DNA from: Sulfitobacter sp. F26204
Lineage (GTDB): Bacteria > Pseudomonadota > Alphaproteobacteria > Rhodobacterales > Rhodobacteraceae
Length of the DNA: 64,000 nucleotides
Assembly (NCBI RefSeq): GCF_026410305.1
Contig: NZ_JAPMLQ010000007.1
Location: forward strand, 186,001 to 250,000
Reading direction: 5' to 3'
Shown here: piece after piece, positions 45,533-54,820 of the stretch
Position numbering within the stretch: position 1 is the stretch's first letter
How the letters are laid out: each line of letters opens with the position of its first letter
Program-made: the position numbers and the translations under genes
Notes under the pieces: generated by a model
What the model was told of the DNA's origin: nothing
Databases searched by the model: none
The model's input: only the letters and a program-made list of their open reading frames with translations

Positions 45533-46972
45533 TTAGTCCAGTACATACCCATATGACCCGCCAAAGTCTTGTTTGGCAACCTCTCCGGCAGCACCTTTCT
45601 TGGGTGTGCGGGTGCCTTCGGAGGTGCGGCCAAACAGGAACAGGTCTTTTTCAGTGGGAGGCTTGATCCGGTCGGTTGGCAGCGCCAGCGCTTCGCCCCG
45701 TGTAGGTGAAACAAGATGGGCTGTCACAATGATCACCAATTCGGTCTGATTGCGTTGATATTCTGCGGAACGGAACAATGCACCCAAAACCGGTACATCA
45801 CCGATCCAGGGCAGCTGGCTGGAATTGTCGGTAAAGTCGTCCGTCAACAATCCGGCAATCGCAAAACTTTCGCCGTCGCGCAATTCAACCGTGGAGGAGG
45901 TCTCGCGGCGGGTAAAGCCGGAAATTTCAATGCCGTTGCCCAAGGAAATACCGTTTGTGGGATCAATCGCAGATACAGCGGCACGCATTTCCAGGTTGAT
46001 CAGGTCTTTGTCGACAACACGGGGGATAAAGGCCAGTTCAACACCGAAGGGTTTGAATTTGATAGAGATCGCCCCGAGTTCTTGCGCCACCGGCACCGGA
46101 TATTCACCACCAGCAAGAAATTTCGCTTCCTGACCGGAAAGAGCGACGAGGTTGGGTTCGGCAAGAAACCGGACAACGCCTTTTTGTTCCAGAGCTTCCA
46201 ACAGGATGCCCACCTGAGTTGAGCCGGCATTGAAGCCGAACAGAACGGCACCTGCATTCTGGTTTGCAGCAGGGATGTTTCCGCCCAGGGAAGTTGCAAC
46301 ACCGGGCGCGGCATTGGTTGTGCCCGTACCGCCATTAAGACCAGTACTGCCGCCCAACACGCCATTTAACGAGAGTGAAGAACTCAGTGATTTGGAAACG
46401 TTCCGCTGCATTTCAGCAAAACGAACCTTCATCATCACCTGCTGTACGCCACCGACGCTCATCAGGTTTGAAACCCGATCGGGTGCATAGCGTTCAGCAA
46501 GGTCAAGTGCACGTTGCAGCCGCTGCGTCGACGATACCACGCCCGAGAGAACGATGCCGTCGTTTGCTGTGCGTACCTCGATTTTTTCACCCGGCAGAAT
46601 CTGGCGCAGACGTTCCTTGAATTCGGATACATCCGCCGCGACCCGTACATTGACGTTGGTGATCAACTGGCCGCTGGCATCCAGCAGGGTCAGAGTGGTC
46701 AGGCCCGGGGACTTGCCCAGCACATAAATGGTGCGGTCCGACAGGGACGAAATATCCGCGATGCCGGGATTGGCGATGCTGAGTTCCGCGAATGGTATGT
46801 CGCTTTCCACCACAACTGCCCGGTTCATTGGAACATTGAGGGTGGAATTCGTACCCTTTTTCACGACCCGCAAGGTTTCCGCAAAGGCCGGGGCCGGTGT
46901 GGACATTGCCAATGGCATGACGCTAAGGGACAGCCCGACGAGGGCTGCTTTCATAAATCTGTCAATTTTCAT
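45533..46972 (-). CDS. cpaC: Tad pilus outer-membrane secretin CpaC (RcpA)
   Basis: A 479-residue secretin forming the outer-membrane pore of the Flp pilus. After a signal peptide it has an N-terminal domain with VVESDIPFAELSIANPGIADI, a BON-like region and the C-terminal secretin core (VRFLAEPNLVALSGQEAKFLAGGEYPVPV, SSQLPWIGDVPVLGALFRS). ATG 46972 is behind AGGT. Confidence 0.93.
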   Translation of the reverse strand: MKIDRFMKAALVGLSLSVMPLAMSTPAPAFAETLRVVKKGTNSTLNVPMNRAVVVESDIPFAELSIANPGIADISSLSDRTIYVLGKSPGLTTLTLLDASGQLITNVNVRVAADVSEFKERLRQILPGEKIEVRTANDGIVLSGVVSSTQRLQRALDLAERYAPDRVSNLMSVGGVQQVMMKVRFAEMQRNVSKSLSSSLSLNGVLGGSTGLNGGTGTTNAAPGVATSLGGNIPAANQNAGAVLFGFNAGSTQVGILLEALEQKGVVRFLAEPNLVALSGQEAKFLAGGEYPVPVAQELGAISIKFKPFGVELAFIPRVVDKDLINLEMRAAVSAIDPTNGISLGNGIEISGFTRRETSSTVELRDGESFAIAGLLTDDFTDNSSQLPWIGDVPVLGALFRSAEYQRNQTELVIIVTAHLVSPTRGEALALPTDRIKPPTEKDLFLFGRTSEGTRTPKKGAAGEVAKQDFGGSYGYVLD

Positions 46973-47117
46973 GTGACCTGCCTTTTTGATCACGCCTCAG
47001 AGAAGGGTCTTGATGCCCGTCGTTTGGATCACTCTGCGTCAGTTTCATTTTTATTGCAAGAATCAACATCTTCGCAGGTCATGCTTATGTGGGTAAATGG
47101 CAACATAACCACAAAAG

Positions 47118-47148
47118 AAAACAGCGCTGCGAGGGTGCAGCGCTGTTT
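47118..47148 (-). terminator. Intrinsic terminator between cpaB and cpaC
   Basis: On the minus strand, AAACAGCGCTGC, a 6-base loop and GCAGCGCTGTTT form a perfect 12-bp stem followed by TCTTTT. It lies about 30 bases after the cpaB stop. Confidence 0.85.
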
Positions 47149-47179
47149 CAAGCAATTGGTTTTGCCCGTTTTTCGCGAT

Positions 47180-48037
47180 CTAGTTGGTGCAGGGGATCGG
47201 CAACTCGACCACGTCAGCACCGCGACGGGTACGTATGGTGCATACCTTTTCCGCTTCGACTTCGACGGCTTTCACCTCATCCTCAAAGCCCAGGAGCGCA
47301 CGCTGATCTACCTCGATGGCAGCAGCGATCGTGTCATCCTCTGCGCCTACAAGAGACAAGGAAAGGCTTCCGGTTGATTGTGCCTGTGCAAGGGCGGCAA
47401 CTTGCTGCGGGCTTACTGAAACTGTGACGGTGCGTGCAATCGTTGCCTCGTCAAGATTACCACCAGCGCTTTGGTCAATCGCGATCAGTTTGACCGCAGC
47501 TTCGATCAATTTGGTGACCTCGCCGGAATCGCCGTTGCGGCCACGGCTGGTACGACCTGTCCAATAAACGTCGACCTTGTCACCAGGGCGCAGGAACCCG
47601 GACACGCCGCTGGAAACATCAACCTTGATGGTAAAGGCACGCTGTCCACGCTCAAGGCGTGACGTCAGACCGGAGTCTTCGCCCGGTTCCGTCACCTTGA
47701 GCGCCATGATGGCCTCGTCTTTTTCCATGGCACGCAGCACAACGCGCAACTCATCTGTATTTTCCGGAAAAAGTGCCGTCAGATCAGTAAAGGTTCCTTC
47801 GGGAATGGCATTTTCGGGCCAATCCACCGCGCGTACATTCTCTTGCGACAGACGTTGCCCGTATCTCAGTGACTCCTTGGCTACATATACTGTCTTCGTC
47901 GGCACGATCTTTGCCAATGCTTCCTGAGCACGGGCATTGGCATATTGATACTGTGCAATCCTATCCTTTGCCAAGTATACAGCCCCGCCAGCAAGCACCA
48001 CGCCCACCAATAGGACCAGTCCAAATACCATCCGCAT
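47180..48037 (-). CDS. cpaB: Flp pilus assembly protein CpaB (RcpC)
   Basis: A 285-residue protein with an N-terminal membrane anchor (VFGLVLLVGVVLAGG) and the SAF/CpaB domain (VYVAKESLRYGQRLSQENVRAVDWPENAIPEG). RcpC/CpaB is periplasmic and helps pilus assembly, possibly contacting the secretin. ATG 48037 has GAGG eight bases upstream; ATG 48046 would overlap that site. Confidence 0.9.
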   Translation of the reverse strand: MRMVFGLVLLVGVVLAGGAVYLAKDRIAQYQYANARAQEALAKIVPTKTVYVAKESLRYGQRLSQENVRAVDWPENAIPEGTFTDLTALFPENTDELRVVLRAMEKDEAIMALKVTEPGEDSGLTSRLERGQRAFTIKVDVSSGVSGFLRPGDKVDVYWTGRTSRGRNGDSGEVTKLIEAAVKLIAIDQSAGGNLDEATIARTVTVSVSPQQVAALAQAQSTGSLSLSLVGAEDDTIAAAIEVDQRALLGFEDEVKAVEVEAEKVCTIRTRRGADVVELPIPCTN

Positions 48038-48176
48038 GTCATTCACCTCTTGCTACTCTTCGTACCGGGATTGGCCCCGGTTGCCTGTTTTTCCAAATCA
48101 ACAATAAGGGTCGATTATGGCGATTGTTTGCCTGTGCCGTGGAAAGGCTGGGGCTGCCTGGACGCTTTGCCCAAAC

Positions 48177-48208
48177 AAAGACGCCGGCCACTTTGGGCCG
48201 GCATCTTT
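48177..48208 (-). terminator. Intrinsic terminator after the second Flp pilin
   Basis: On the minus strand, AAAGATGCCGGCC, a 6-base loop and GGCCGGCGTCTTT form a 13-bp stem with one G-T pair, followed by GTTTGG. It separates the pilin from cpaB. Confidence 0.8.
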
Positions 48209-48226
48209 ATCATGTATCGGATGGTT

Positions 48227-48412
48227 CTATACGTCGCCGGCGGTTACGTCTTGCAGATAGCTGCCGGTACCTTCGCCAACATTGTCGGAACTACCCTTGA
48301 TGCTCAGAAGCACAGCACCCGCGAGGGCGACAACTGCAGCAGTCAATACTACCCAATCGACCGTTACGGCACCGTCTTCGGATATTCGGAAATTGCGGAT
48401 TCTTTTCATCAT
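48227..48412 (-). CDS. flp: Flp family type IVb pilin (second copy)
   Basis: A 61-residue prepilin: short charged leader MMKRIRNFRISEDG, cleavage expected after the Gly, then AVTVDWVVLTAAVV and a short tail. Flp pilins usually have Glu5-Tyr6 in the mature protein; here Asp5-Trp6. The hydrophobic core is nearly the same as in the adjacent copy, but the tail differs. ATG 48412 is preceded by GAGGG. Confidence 0.85.
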   Translation of the reverse strand: MMKRIRNFRISEDGAVTVDWVVLTAAVVALAGAVLLSIKGSSDNVGEGTGSYLQDVTAGDV

Positions 48413-48461
48413 GTCGATGCCCTCAGGACTGATTGAATAAAAAGTCATGTTCAATGGAAAA

Positions 48462-48494
48462 GGGGTCGCGCTCTGACACGCAGAAGGCGACCCC
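48462..48494 (-). terminator. Intrinsic terminator between the two pilins
   Basis: On the minus strand, GGGGTCGC, a 17-base loop and GCGACCCC form a perfect 8-bp stem followed by TTTT. It lies between the first pilin stop and the second pilin start. Confidence 0.8.
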
Positions 48495-48525
48495 AAAAGC
48501 TTTGGATTGAGCTTGTGAACCCAAA

Positions 48526-48708
48526 TTAGTTATTAGGGTTACGACCGTCCAGGAATGAGGCGGTGTTGCCTGTCAGGGTTGTCGCGCCTGTGGAGATTGA
48601 GGAATAGGCTGCGACGGCCAGGCCAACAACGGCTGCTGTCAGCACAACCCAGTCAACTGTTACGGCGCCGTCTTCGTCTGCACGGAAGTTTTTGATAAAG
48701 TTCATCAT
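48526..48708 (-). CDS. flp: Flp family type IVb pilin (first copy)
   Basis: A 60-residue prepilin with leader MMNFIKNFRADEDG, then AVTVDWVVLTAAVVGLAVAAY and a Thr/Asn-rich tail. It also has Asp5-Trp6 in place of Glu5-Tyr6. A strong ribosome binding site (GGAGGG) and a TTGCGC-N16-TATAAC promoter precede it on the minus strand, as expected for a highly expressed pilin. Confidence 0.87.
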   Translation of the reverse strand: MMNFIKNFRADEDGAVTVDWVVLTAAVVGLAVAAYSSISTGATTLTGNTASFLDGRNPNN

Positions 48709-49074
48709 GGTATGTCCCTCCAAGGATCATGTAAGTGTTGTTCACAACCTTGCCGTCCTTCGTGGGTGCCGTTTCTCTCAGTTGGCAACCTGTCCGACTT
48801 GGTATGACGTTATATAGCCCTCTGAATGGGGCGCAAATTTGGCGGCAAATGTGACTTTTTCGTTTATATCTAAAATATACGTCTTTGGCTTTGTAAGTAC
48901 CTGAAGTTGAAGCATAAATAATGTGATTATTGTTTGCCTTTAATCAAATTTTCCGGGTTTTTCGCTGAAATAAGGCGAAACCGCCATGTTTTGCGCCATG
49001 ATTGACTGGTTTGAGAGGCCTTTTTGTGGGATATTTCTGGAAAATCGAGCCAACAAGAATAAAAGCAGGCAGGG
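48709..49074. promoter_or_regulatory. Upstream region of the first pilin and lytic transglycosylase
   Basis: These 366 bases hold no gene. On the minus strand, TTGCGC (48836-48831), 16 bases, TATAAC (48814-48809) looks like a sigma-70 type promoter for the pilin. The remainder is AT-rich and probably holds the transglycosylase promoter, which I could not pin down. Confidence 0.55.
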
Positions 49075-49884
49075 ATGTTCCGAATTCTTACATCATCGCT
49101 TCTGGCGGGAATTATTTGCATGGGCCCGGCACAGGCCGAGGGACCAAAACCGTTTGCGGATTTCAGCGCCAAGCGAGTGAAGCCACCAAAAGCAGGAAAC
49201 ACCAATCGCATCAATATCCAGATCGACCCGACGGCATCTGCGCGTGCACCTGCCGCCGCGGTCGCCGCGCCCTCCGCTCAGGCGGGGGTACCGCAACCGG
49301 GAAATTACGCTTGGTTCTGGAACAAAATATCGCCTGATGCTGCAAACGCCGGACCTGGACGGTTGCAGGCGGCGATAACTGCACTGGCGGGCGCATCCAA
49401 CAAGGTTCCGGTACCGCGGTTGCAACAATTGCAGGACATCGCGAAGGCGAATGGCATCGACATTTTACGCTCGACCGTGGGCACACAGGTTTCGCCCGCG
49501 CTGGTTTTAGCGGTGATAACCGTTGAATCCTCTGGTAAGGCAGATGCGATCAGTCGCGCGGGGGCGCAGGGATTGATGCAACTGATGCCTGATACCGCCA
49601 GCCGGTTTGGTGTCGAGGACAGCATGTTGGCCACGCAGAACATCCTGGGGGGCGTTAAATACCTGAACTGGCTGATGGAGGAATTCGACGGTGATCCGAT
49701 CCTGGTGCTGGCAGGGTATAATGCCGGAGAAGGGTCGGTACGCAAACATCAAGGTGTGCCGCCGTTTCCCGAAACCCGTGACTATGTCCCAAAGGTACTG
49801 GCCGCGTTTCAGGTGGCCAAGGGGCTGTGCAAGACGCCACCGGAGTTGATCACAGATGGTTGTGTCTTTGCAGCGTTGAACTAA
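49075..49884 (+). CDS. Lytic transglycosylase, SLT domain
   Basis: A 269-residue precursor with a signal peptide (MFRILTSSLLAGIICMGPAQA), a Pro/Ala-rich middle and a soluble lytic transglycosylase (SLT) domain from about 125. The catalytic Glu151 lies in ITVESSGKADAISRAGAQGLMQLMPDTA, followed by the LAGYNAGEG motif. It cuts glycan strands with a 1,6-anhydro product. Next to the tad locus, it could clear peptidoglycan for the pilus, but it has its own promoter and terminator. Confidence 0.9.
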   Translation: MFRILTSSLLAGIICMGPAQAEGPKPFADFSAKRVKPPKAGNTNRINIQIDPTASARAPAAAVAAPSAQAGVPQPGNYAWFWNKISPDAANAGPGRLQAAITALAGASNKVPVPRLQQLQDIAKANGIDILRSTVGTQVSPALVLAVITVESSGKADAISRAGAQGLMQLMPDTASRFGVEDSMLATQNILGGVKYLNWLMEEFDGDPILVLAGYNAGEGSVRKHQGVPPFPETRDYVPKVLAAFQVAKGLCKTPPELITDGCVFAALN

Positions 49885-49887
49885 AAA

Positions 49888-49908
49888 GGGCAGGCGAAAT
49901 TCCTGCCC
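49888..49908. terminator. Bidirectional intrinsic terminator
   Basis: GGGCAGG-7-base loop-CCTGCCC with T-rich sequence on the plus strand (TCTCTTTC) and TTTTT on the minus strand. It ends the transglycosylase gene and the convergent scoAB operon. Confidence 0.8.
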
Positions 49909-49939
49909 TCTCTTTCGTGCAATATATCGTCAGGTTCAG

Positions 49940-50563
49940 TTAGACTATCGTCGCCTGTGTTGCTGCGCGCAGTTCAGCTTCTGTGACGCCATCAGCACAT
50001 TCCACAATGCGCAGCCCCCCTTCGACCACATCCAGAACACCCAGATTGGTGATGATTCGATCTACTACGGCCTTGCCGGTCAAGGGCAGGGTGCATTCCC
50101 TTAACACCTTGCTGTCTCCGTGTTTGTTGGCATGATCCATCAGGACAATCACGCGCCCGACGCCCGCCACCAGATCCATGGCACCACCCATGCCTTTGAC
50201 AAGCTTTCCTGGAATCATCCAGTTGGCCAGATCGCCGTTTTCAGCAACTTCCATCGCACCCAGGATCGCCGCTGCAATCTTGCCACCGCGGATCATACCG
50301 AACGACGTGGCTGAATCAAAATAGGCAGTGCGGTTCAATTCGGTGATTGTTTGCTTGCCTGCGTTGATCAGGTCGGGATCTTCCTCGCCTTCAAAAGGAA
50401 ACGGCCCCATGCCCAACATGCCGTTTTCCGATTGCAGTGTAATATCCTTGTCGCCGACATAGTTGGCCACCAGCGTCGGAATACCGATACCGAGGTTGAC
50501 ATACATACCGTCTTCAAGCTCTTCGGCCGCCCGTGCGGCCATCTGGTTTCTGTCCCAAGCCAT
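49940..50563 (-). CDS. scoB: 3-oxoacid CoA-transferase subunit B
   Basis: A 207-residue family I CoA-transferase beta subunit. The catalytic glutamate lies in LQSENGMLGMGP, and GMVRGG-like FGMIRGGKI and GGAMDLV follow. With ScoA it transfers CoA from succinyl-CoA to acetoacetate. It begins 3 bases after scoA. Confidence 0.93.
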   Translation of the reverse strand: MAWDRNQMAARAAEELEDGMYVNLGIGIPTLVANYVGDKDITLQSENGMLGMGPFPFEGEEDPDLINAGKQTITELNRTAYFDSATSFGMIRGGKIAAAILGAMEVAENGDLANWMIPGKLVKGMGGAMDLVAGVGRVIVLMDHANKHGDSKVLRECTLPLTGKAVVDRIITNLGVLDVVEGGLRIVECADGVTEAELRAATQATIV

Positions 50564-50566
50564 GGT

Positions 50567-51271
50567 TCAAGCCTCCTCGCGTTTGCGGGTTGTCCGCTGT
50601 TCGATACGTTTTTCGTGCGTCCCCTGAATCAGGCGATGCACATAAATGCCAGGCAGGTGAATCCCGTCGGGATCAAGTGACCCCTTCGGAACGATTTCCT
50701 CGACTTCGGCGATGCAAACCTTGCCGCACATGGCGGCGGGTGGGTTGAAGTTTCGCGCTGTCTTGCGGAACACCAGGTTGCCGGTCTCATCCGCCTTCCA
50801 TGCTTTGACAATGCTCAGATCTGCAAAAAGCCCCTTTTCAAGGATGTATTCCTCTCCGTTGAACTCTTTCACTTCTTTACCTTCGGCAATGACGGTGCCA
50901 ACGCCCGTTTTGGTATAGAATCCGGGAATACCACAGCCACCGGCGCGCATACGCTCGGCCAAAGTACCCTGAGGATTGAATTCAAGCTCCAGTTCGCCGC
51001 TCAGATACTGGCGCATGAACTCTGCGTTTTCGCCAACATAAGAGCTGATCATCTTTTTGACCTGCTTGGTGTGCAGCAGGATTCCGATGCCAAAATCGTC
51101 GACACCGGCGTTGTTGGAGGCAAAGGTCAGGTTTTTGGCACCGTTTTCCTTGATGGCCTGCAACAGCAATTCGGGGATGCCGCAAAGGCCAAACCCCCCG
51201 GCTGCAATAAGCATGCCATCCGCCAGCACGCCCTCCAGCGCCTCGGCGGCTGAACCATAGACTTTTTTCAT
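50567..51271 (-). CDS. scoA: 3-oxoacid CoA-transferase subunit A
   Basis: A 234-residue CoA-transferase alpha subunit with GGFGLCGIPE (CoA-binding) and NNAGVDDFGIGILL. The pair is complete and probably serves ketone-body or polyhydroxybutyrate carbon use. Confidence 0.93.
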   Translation of the reverse strand: MKKVYGSAAEALEGVLADGMLIAAGGFGLCGIPELLLQAIKENGAKNLTFASNNAGVDDFGIGILLHTKQVKKMISSYVGENAEFMRQYLSGELELEFNPQGTLAERMRAGGCGIPGFYTKTGVGTVIAEGKEVKEFNGEEYILEKGLFADLSIVKAWKADETGNLVFRKTARNFNPPAAMCGKVCIAEVEEIVPKGSLDPDGIHLPGIYVHRLIQGTHEKRIEQRTTRKREEA

Positions 51272-51360
51272 GGGCTTGTTCCCTCTCGAAGGTCAATTTC
51301 GTTCTTATGTTTGTGACGATGCATTGCTGCGGTGTCAAATCCTTCGCAAGGGAACAGGTT

Positions 51361-51924
51361 TCAGATGATGCGCACCTGCGTGCCAACCGGACAAAGTGCA
51401 AACAGTTCCTCGATCTTTTCATTATAAAGACCGATACACCCGTCGGACGAACGCCGTCCGATCTTGCGTGTGTCATGGGTGCCGTGGATGATGTAGGCAG
51501 GCCAACTCAGATACATTGCATGGGTGCCTAACGGATTGTTCGGGCCGGGAGGCATGTATTTATAGTCTGGAAAGCGTTCCATCATCGATGCGGTCGGGGT
51601 CCAATCCGGCCCCTCCTTTTTCCGCACGATCTTGGTATAACCACGTTTGGTCAATTCCTCAGAGGCCGGAACCGATGTGGGGTAAACGCGGTAATCGTCA
51701 CCCGCCCCGTTCCAGAAATGCAATGCGCGTGAGGTGGTATCCGCAACAATTGCGCCTTTGCCCAGTGTGTCGAAATGATCCTGCCAGCGCTGGGCGATAA
51801 AACTGGTGGCGTTACGTCTGACGCCTGGCTGGTTGGCGGTCTCTGCGCGTAACAGCGTTGGCGCAAAAAGCGCAACAGCGCCGCCCGCGATGATCCTGCG
51901 CCGTGTGAAAGTTGAATGTGTCAT
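51361..51924 (-). CDS. L,D-transpeptidase (YkuD domain)
   Basis: A 187-residue exported enzyme. An RRRII motif at 8-12 looks Tat-like, then a hydrophobic segment to about residue 27. The YkuD catalytic motif is HGTHD...SSDGCIGL with Cys163 as nucleophile and His147/His150. Such enzymes make 3-3 cross-links or attach proteins to peptidoglycan. Confidence 0.88.
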   Translation of the reverse strand: MTHSTFTRRRIIAGGAVALFAPTLLRAETANQPGVRRNATSFIAQRWQDHFDTLGKGAIVADTTSRALHFWNGAGDDYRVYPTSVPASEELTKRGYTKIVRKKEGPDWTPTASMMERFPDYKYMPPGPNNPLGTHAMYLSWPAYIIHGTHDTRKIGRRSSDGCIGLYNEKIEELFALCPVGTQVRII

Positions 51925-52007
51925 TGCTCTGCCTTTCGACCGTTTCTTTCAGGCCGGTCTCGCACCGCGGGCAGAGCGTTTCAAATCACAAAGATATGAA
52001 GCGGCAT

Positions 52008-54617
52008 TTAGTCGCTCTTCTTCGTCGCCGCCTTCTTTTTGGCGGCGGGTTTCTTAGCCGCAGTTTTCTTTGGTGTGGCCTTCTTCTTGGCGGCGGGCTT
52101 CTTCTTGCCTGCCTTTTCGGCACGTTCGTCGATCAAATGCACCGCCTGATCAATAGTGATGTCGTCCGGGTCAATCGTTTCGGGGATCGTTGCGTTGATC
52201 TTTTCCCATTTGACGTAAGGGCCGTATTTCCCCTTCATCACATTCACTGCTCCGCCGGCGACAGGATGTTCGCCAAGCTCGCGCAGTGGTTTGGCCGCTG
52301 CGCCGCGGCCACCACGTGACGCGACCTTTTCGGCCAGCAACTGTACGGCGCGGTTCATGCCAACGGTGAACACCTCGTCAATATCGGCCAGATTAGCGTT
52401 GGTGCCACCACGATCCGAGGTGCTGGCGGCGTGTTTGAGGTATGGTCCATAGCGCCCGATATTGGACCAGACCATAATCCCATCTTCGGGATGCGGTCCG
52501 ATTTCGCGGGGCAGGGACAAGAGCATCAATGCCCGCTCCAGATCCAGTTCTTCAGGTGGCCAGTCCTTTGGGATCGACTGGCGTGGCGGTTTCTTGTTTT
52601 CTTCTGTCACGGCACCGCGTTGCACATAGGGGCCGAAACGCCCTTTGAATACACGGATTTCATCGCCGTCGTCCTCGCCCAGCAATTTGCCATCCGGCGG
52701 GATCGCAGATGCTTCGGCTTCGGGGTTTGGCGGGCCAAAGGGACGGGTATAGCGACATTCTGGATAACTGGAACAGCCGATGAACGCCCCGCCTGATCGT
52801 GCTGTGCGCATCGAAAGCCGTCCTTTTCCGCAGTTCGGGCACAGGCGGGGGTCGCCGCCATCCTCAAGCGGTGGAAACAGATGCGGCTCCAGCACCTCGT
52901 TGATCTTTTCCAGCACCTCGGTGATGCGCAGATCAGCAGTTTCTGCGATCGCGGCAGAGAAATCGCGCCAGAAACGGCCCAGGACCTCTTTGTAATTCGC
53001 ATCATTGGCCGAGACCTGGTCGAGTTGATCCTCAAGGTCAGCAGTGAAATCATAGCCGATGTATTTGCGGAAATAATTTTCAAGGAATGCTGTCACCAGC
53101 CGCCCCTTGTCTTCCGGAATCAGCCGTTGGCCCTCACGCCGAACATAGCCGCGATCCTGAATCGTCGTGACGATGCTGGCGTAGGTCGAGGGGCGGCCAA
53201 TACCAAGTTCTTCCATCCGCTTCACCAGTGTTGCCTCGGTATAGCGTGGCGGCGGCTGTGTGAAATGTTGTTCAGGCGTCACCGAGCGTTTGTCAGTCTT
53301 GTCGCCTTCACTGATCTGCGGCAACCGCTTGTCGTCTTCGTCAACGACGTCGTCACGGCCTTCTTCGTAGACCCGCAAGAATCCGTCGAACAAAACGACC
53401 TGACCCGTCGCGCGCAGACCAACCTGGCCGTCCTTGCTGCCCACTTCGACCGTGGTGCGTTCCAGACGCGCGCTGGCCATCTGGCAGGCAAGGGTGCGTT
53501 TCCAGATCAAATCATACAGTTTCGCCTGATCATCAGCGAGATTGAGCGACCGTGCATCCTTGGCCATGTCAGTGGGCCGGATACATTCGTGCGCTTCCTG
53601 CGCGTTCTTGGCCTTGTTTTTGTAAATACGCTGTTCTTTGGGCACATATTCCGAGCCATACCGATCTTTGATCGCGTCCCGCGCCATCACCACGGCTTCT
53701 GGTGCCATGTCGATGCCATCGGTCCGCATATAGGTGATATGGCCTGCTTCATAGAGGCGCTGCGCGGTGGACATCGTGGCCTTGGCCCCCATGCCGAACT
53801 TGCGCGATGCTTCCTGTTGCAGGGTCGAGGTCATAAACGGGGCCGAAGGATTGCGTGTCGTCGGTTTCGCTTCAACGCTGGTTACGCTCAAATCGCGTGA
53901 GGTAATCGCCTGTTCGGCCATTTCCGCCTGAGTCGCATCGGCCAGGTCAAATTTTTCCAGTTTTTTGCCGGCCAGCGTCGTCAGCCGTGCTTCGAATTCC
54001 TGACCGCGGGGCGTGGTCAACAGCGCCTTGACGGTCCAATATTCGCGGGCACGAAAGGCTTCGATCTCCATCTCGCGCTCAACGATGATACGCAGCGTGA
54101 CCGATTGCACCCGCCCTGCGGATTTCGCACCAGGCAGTTTGCGCCATAAAACCGGCGACAGATTAAATCCGACAAGATAATCCAATGCGCGGCGCGCCAG
54201 ATATGCCTCAACCAGCGGCATGTCCACTTGCCGCGGGTTTTGCATTGCCTCGGTCACGGCCTTTTTGGTGATCTGATTGAACACGACGCGGCTGACTGGT
54301 GTATCTTTCTTGATGGATTTGCGTTTGGTCAGCGCCTCCTGCAGGTGCCAACTGATGGCTTCGCCTTCGCGGTCGGGGTCCGTTGCGAGGATCAGTTCGT
54401 TGTCACTGGAGAGAGCATCGGCAATCGCTTTGACGTGCTTTTTACTGTCGCTTGCAACCTCCCATTTCATGTCGAACTCGTTTTCGGTGTCGACCGACCC
54501 GTCTTTGGGCGGCAGGTCACGTACATGACCGTAAGAAGCGAGAACGGTATAGTTATCGCCCAGGTATTTGTTGATCGTTTTGGCCTTGGCCGGGGATTCG
54601 ACAACAACTACGGGCAT
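52008..54617 (-). CDS. topA: DNA topoisomerase I
   Basis: An 869-residue type IA topoisomerase that relaxes negative supercoils. It opens with the toprim domain (VVVESPAKAKTINKYLG and ILATDPDREGEAISWHL), has the active-site tyrosine in ITYMRTDGID, one C4 zinc finger (CPNCGKGRLSMR...FIGCSSYPEC) and extra C-terminal repeats ending in a Lys/Ala-rich tail. ATG 54617 begins MPVVVVESP; upstream codons in frame are not family-like. Confidence 0.96.
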   Translation of the reverse strand: MPVVVVESPAKAKTINKYLGDNYTVLASYGHVRDLPPKDGSVDTENEFDMKWEVASDSKKHVKAIADALSSDNELILATDPDREGEAISWHLQEALTKRKSIKKDTPVSRVVFNQITKKAVTEAMQNPRQVDMPLVEAYLARRALDYLVGFNLSPVLWRKLPGAKSAGRVQSVTLRIIVEREMEIEAFRAREYWTVKALLTTPRGQEFEARLTTLAGKKLEKFDLADATQAEMAEQAITSRDLSVTSVEAKPTTRNPSAPFMTSTLQQEASRKFGMGAKATMSTAQRLYEAGHITYMRTDGIDMAPEAVVMARDAIKDRYGSEYVPKEQRIYKNKAKNAQEAHECIRPTDMAKDARSLNLADDQAKLYDLIWKRTLACQMASARLERTTVEVGSKDGQVGLRATGQVVLFDGFLRVYEEGRDDVVDEDDKRLPQISEGDKTDKRSVTPEQHFTQPPPRYTEATLVKRMEELGIGRPSTYASIVTTIQDRGYVRREGQRLIPEDKGRLVTAFLENYFRKYIGYDFTADLEDQLDQVSANDANYKEVLGRFWRDFSAAIAETADLRITEVLEKINEVLEPHLFPPLEDGGDPRLCPNCGKGRLSMRTARSGGAFIGCSSYPECRYTRPFGPPNPEAEASAIPPDGKLLGEDDGDEIRVFKGRFGPYVQRGAVTEENKKPPRQSIPKDWPPEELDLERALMLLSLPREIGPHPEDGIMVWSNIGRYGPYLKHAASTSDRGGTNANLADIDEVFTVGMNRAVQLLAEKVASRGGRGAAAKPLRELGEHPVAGGAVNVMKGKYGPYVKWEKINATIPETIDPDDITIDQAVHLIDERAEKAGKKKPAAKKKATPKKTAAKKPAAKKKAATKKSD

Positions 54618-54820
54618 AAATTCAGGCACCTTCAATCAATACTGGAGCGGTCTTTGCGGTGTGACATGTGGGATTGTGGGGGGGATTGTCAATGCGGCAG
54701 GTGAGCGACATGCCCCCTGGCGCAGCAGATCGACGATGCAAAAGAGCTGCATGGCTGGGATGAATTACGGAAATCTTTCCTTGCATTGTCCCAGCGACAG
54801 GCCTGTTCTGCAGCGGGGAT

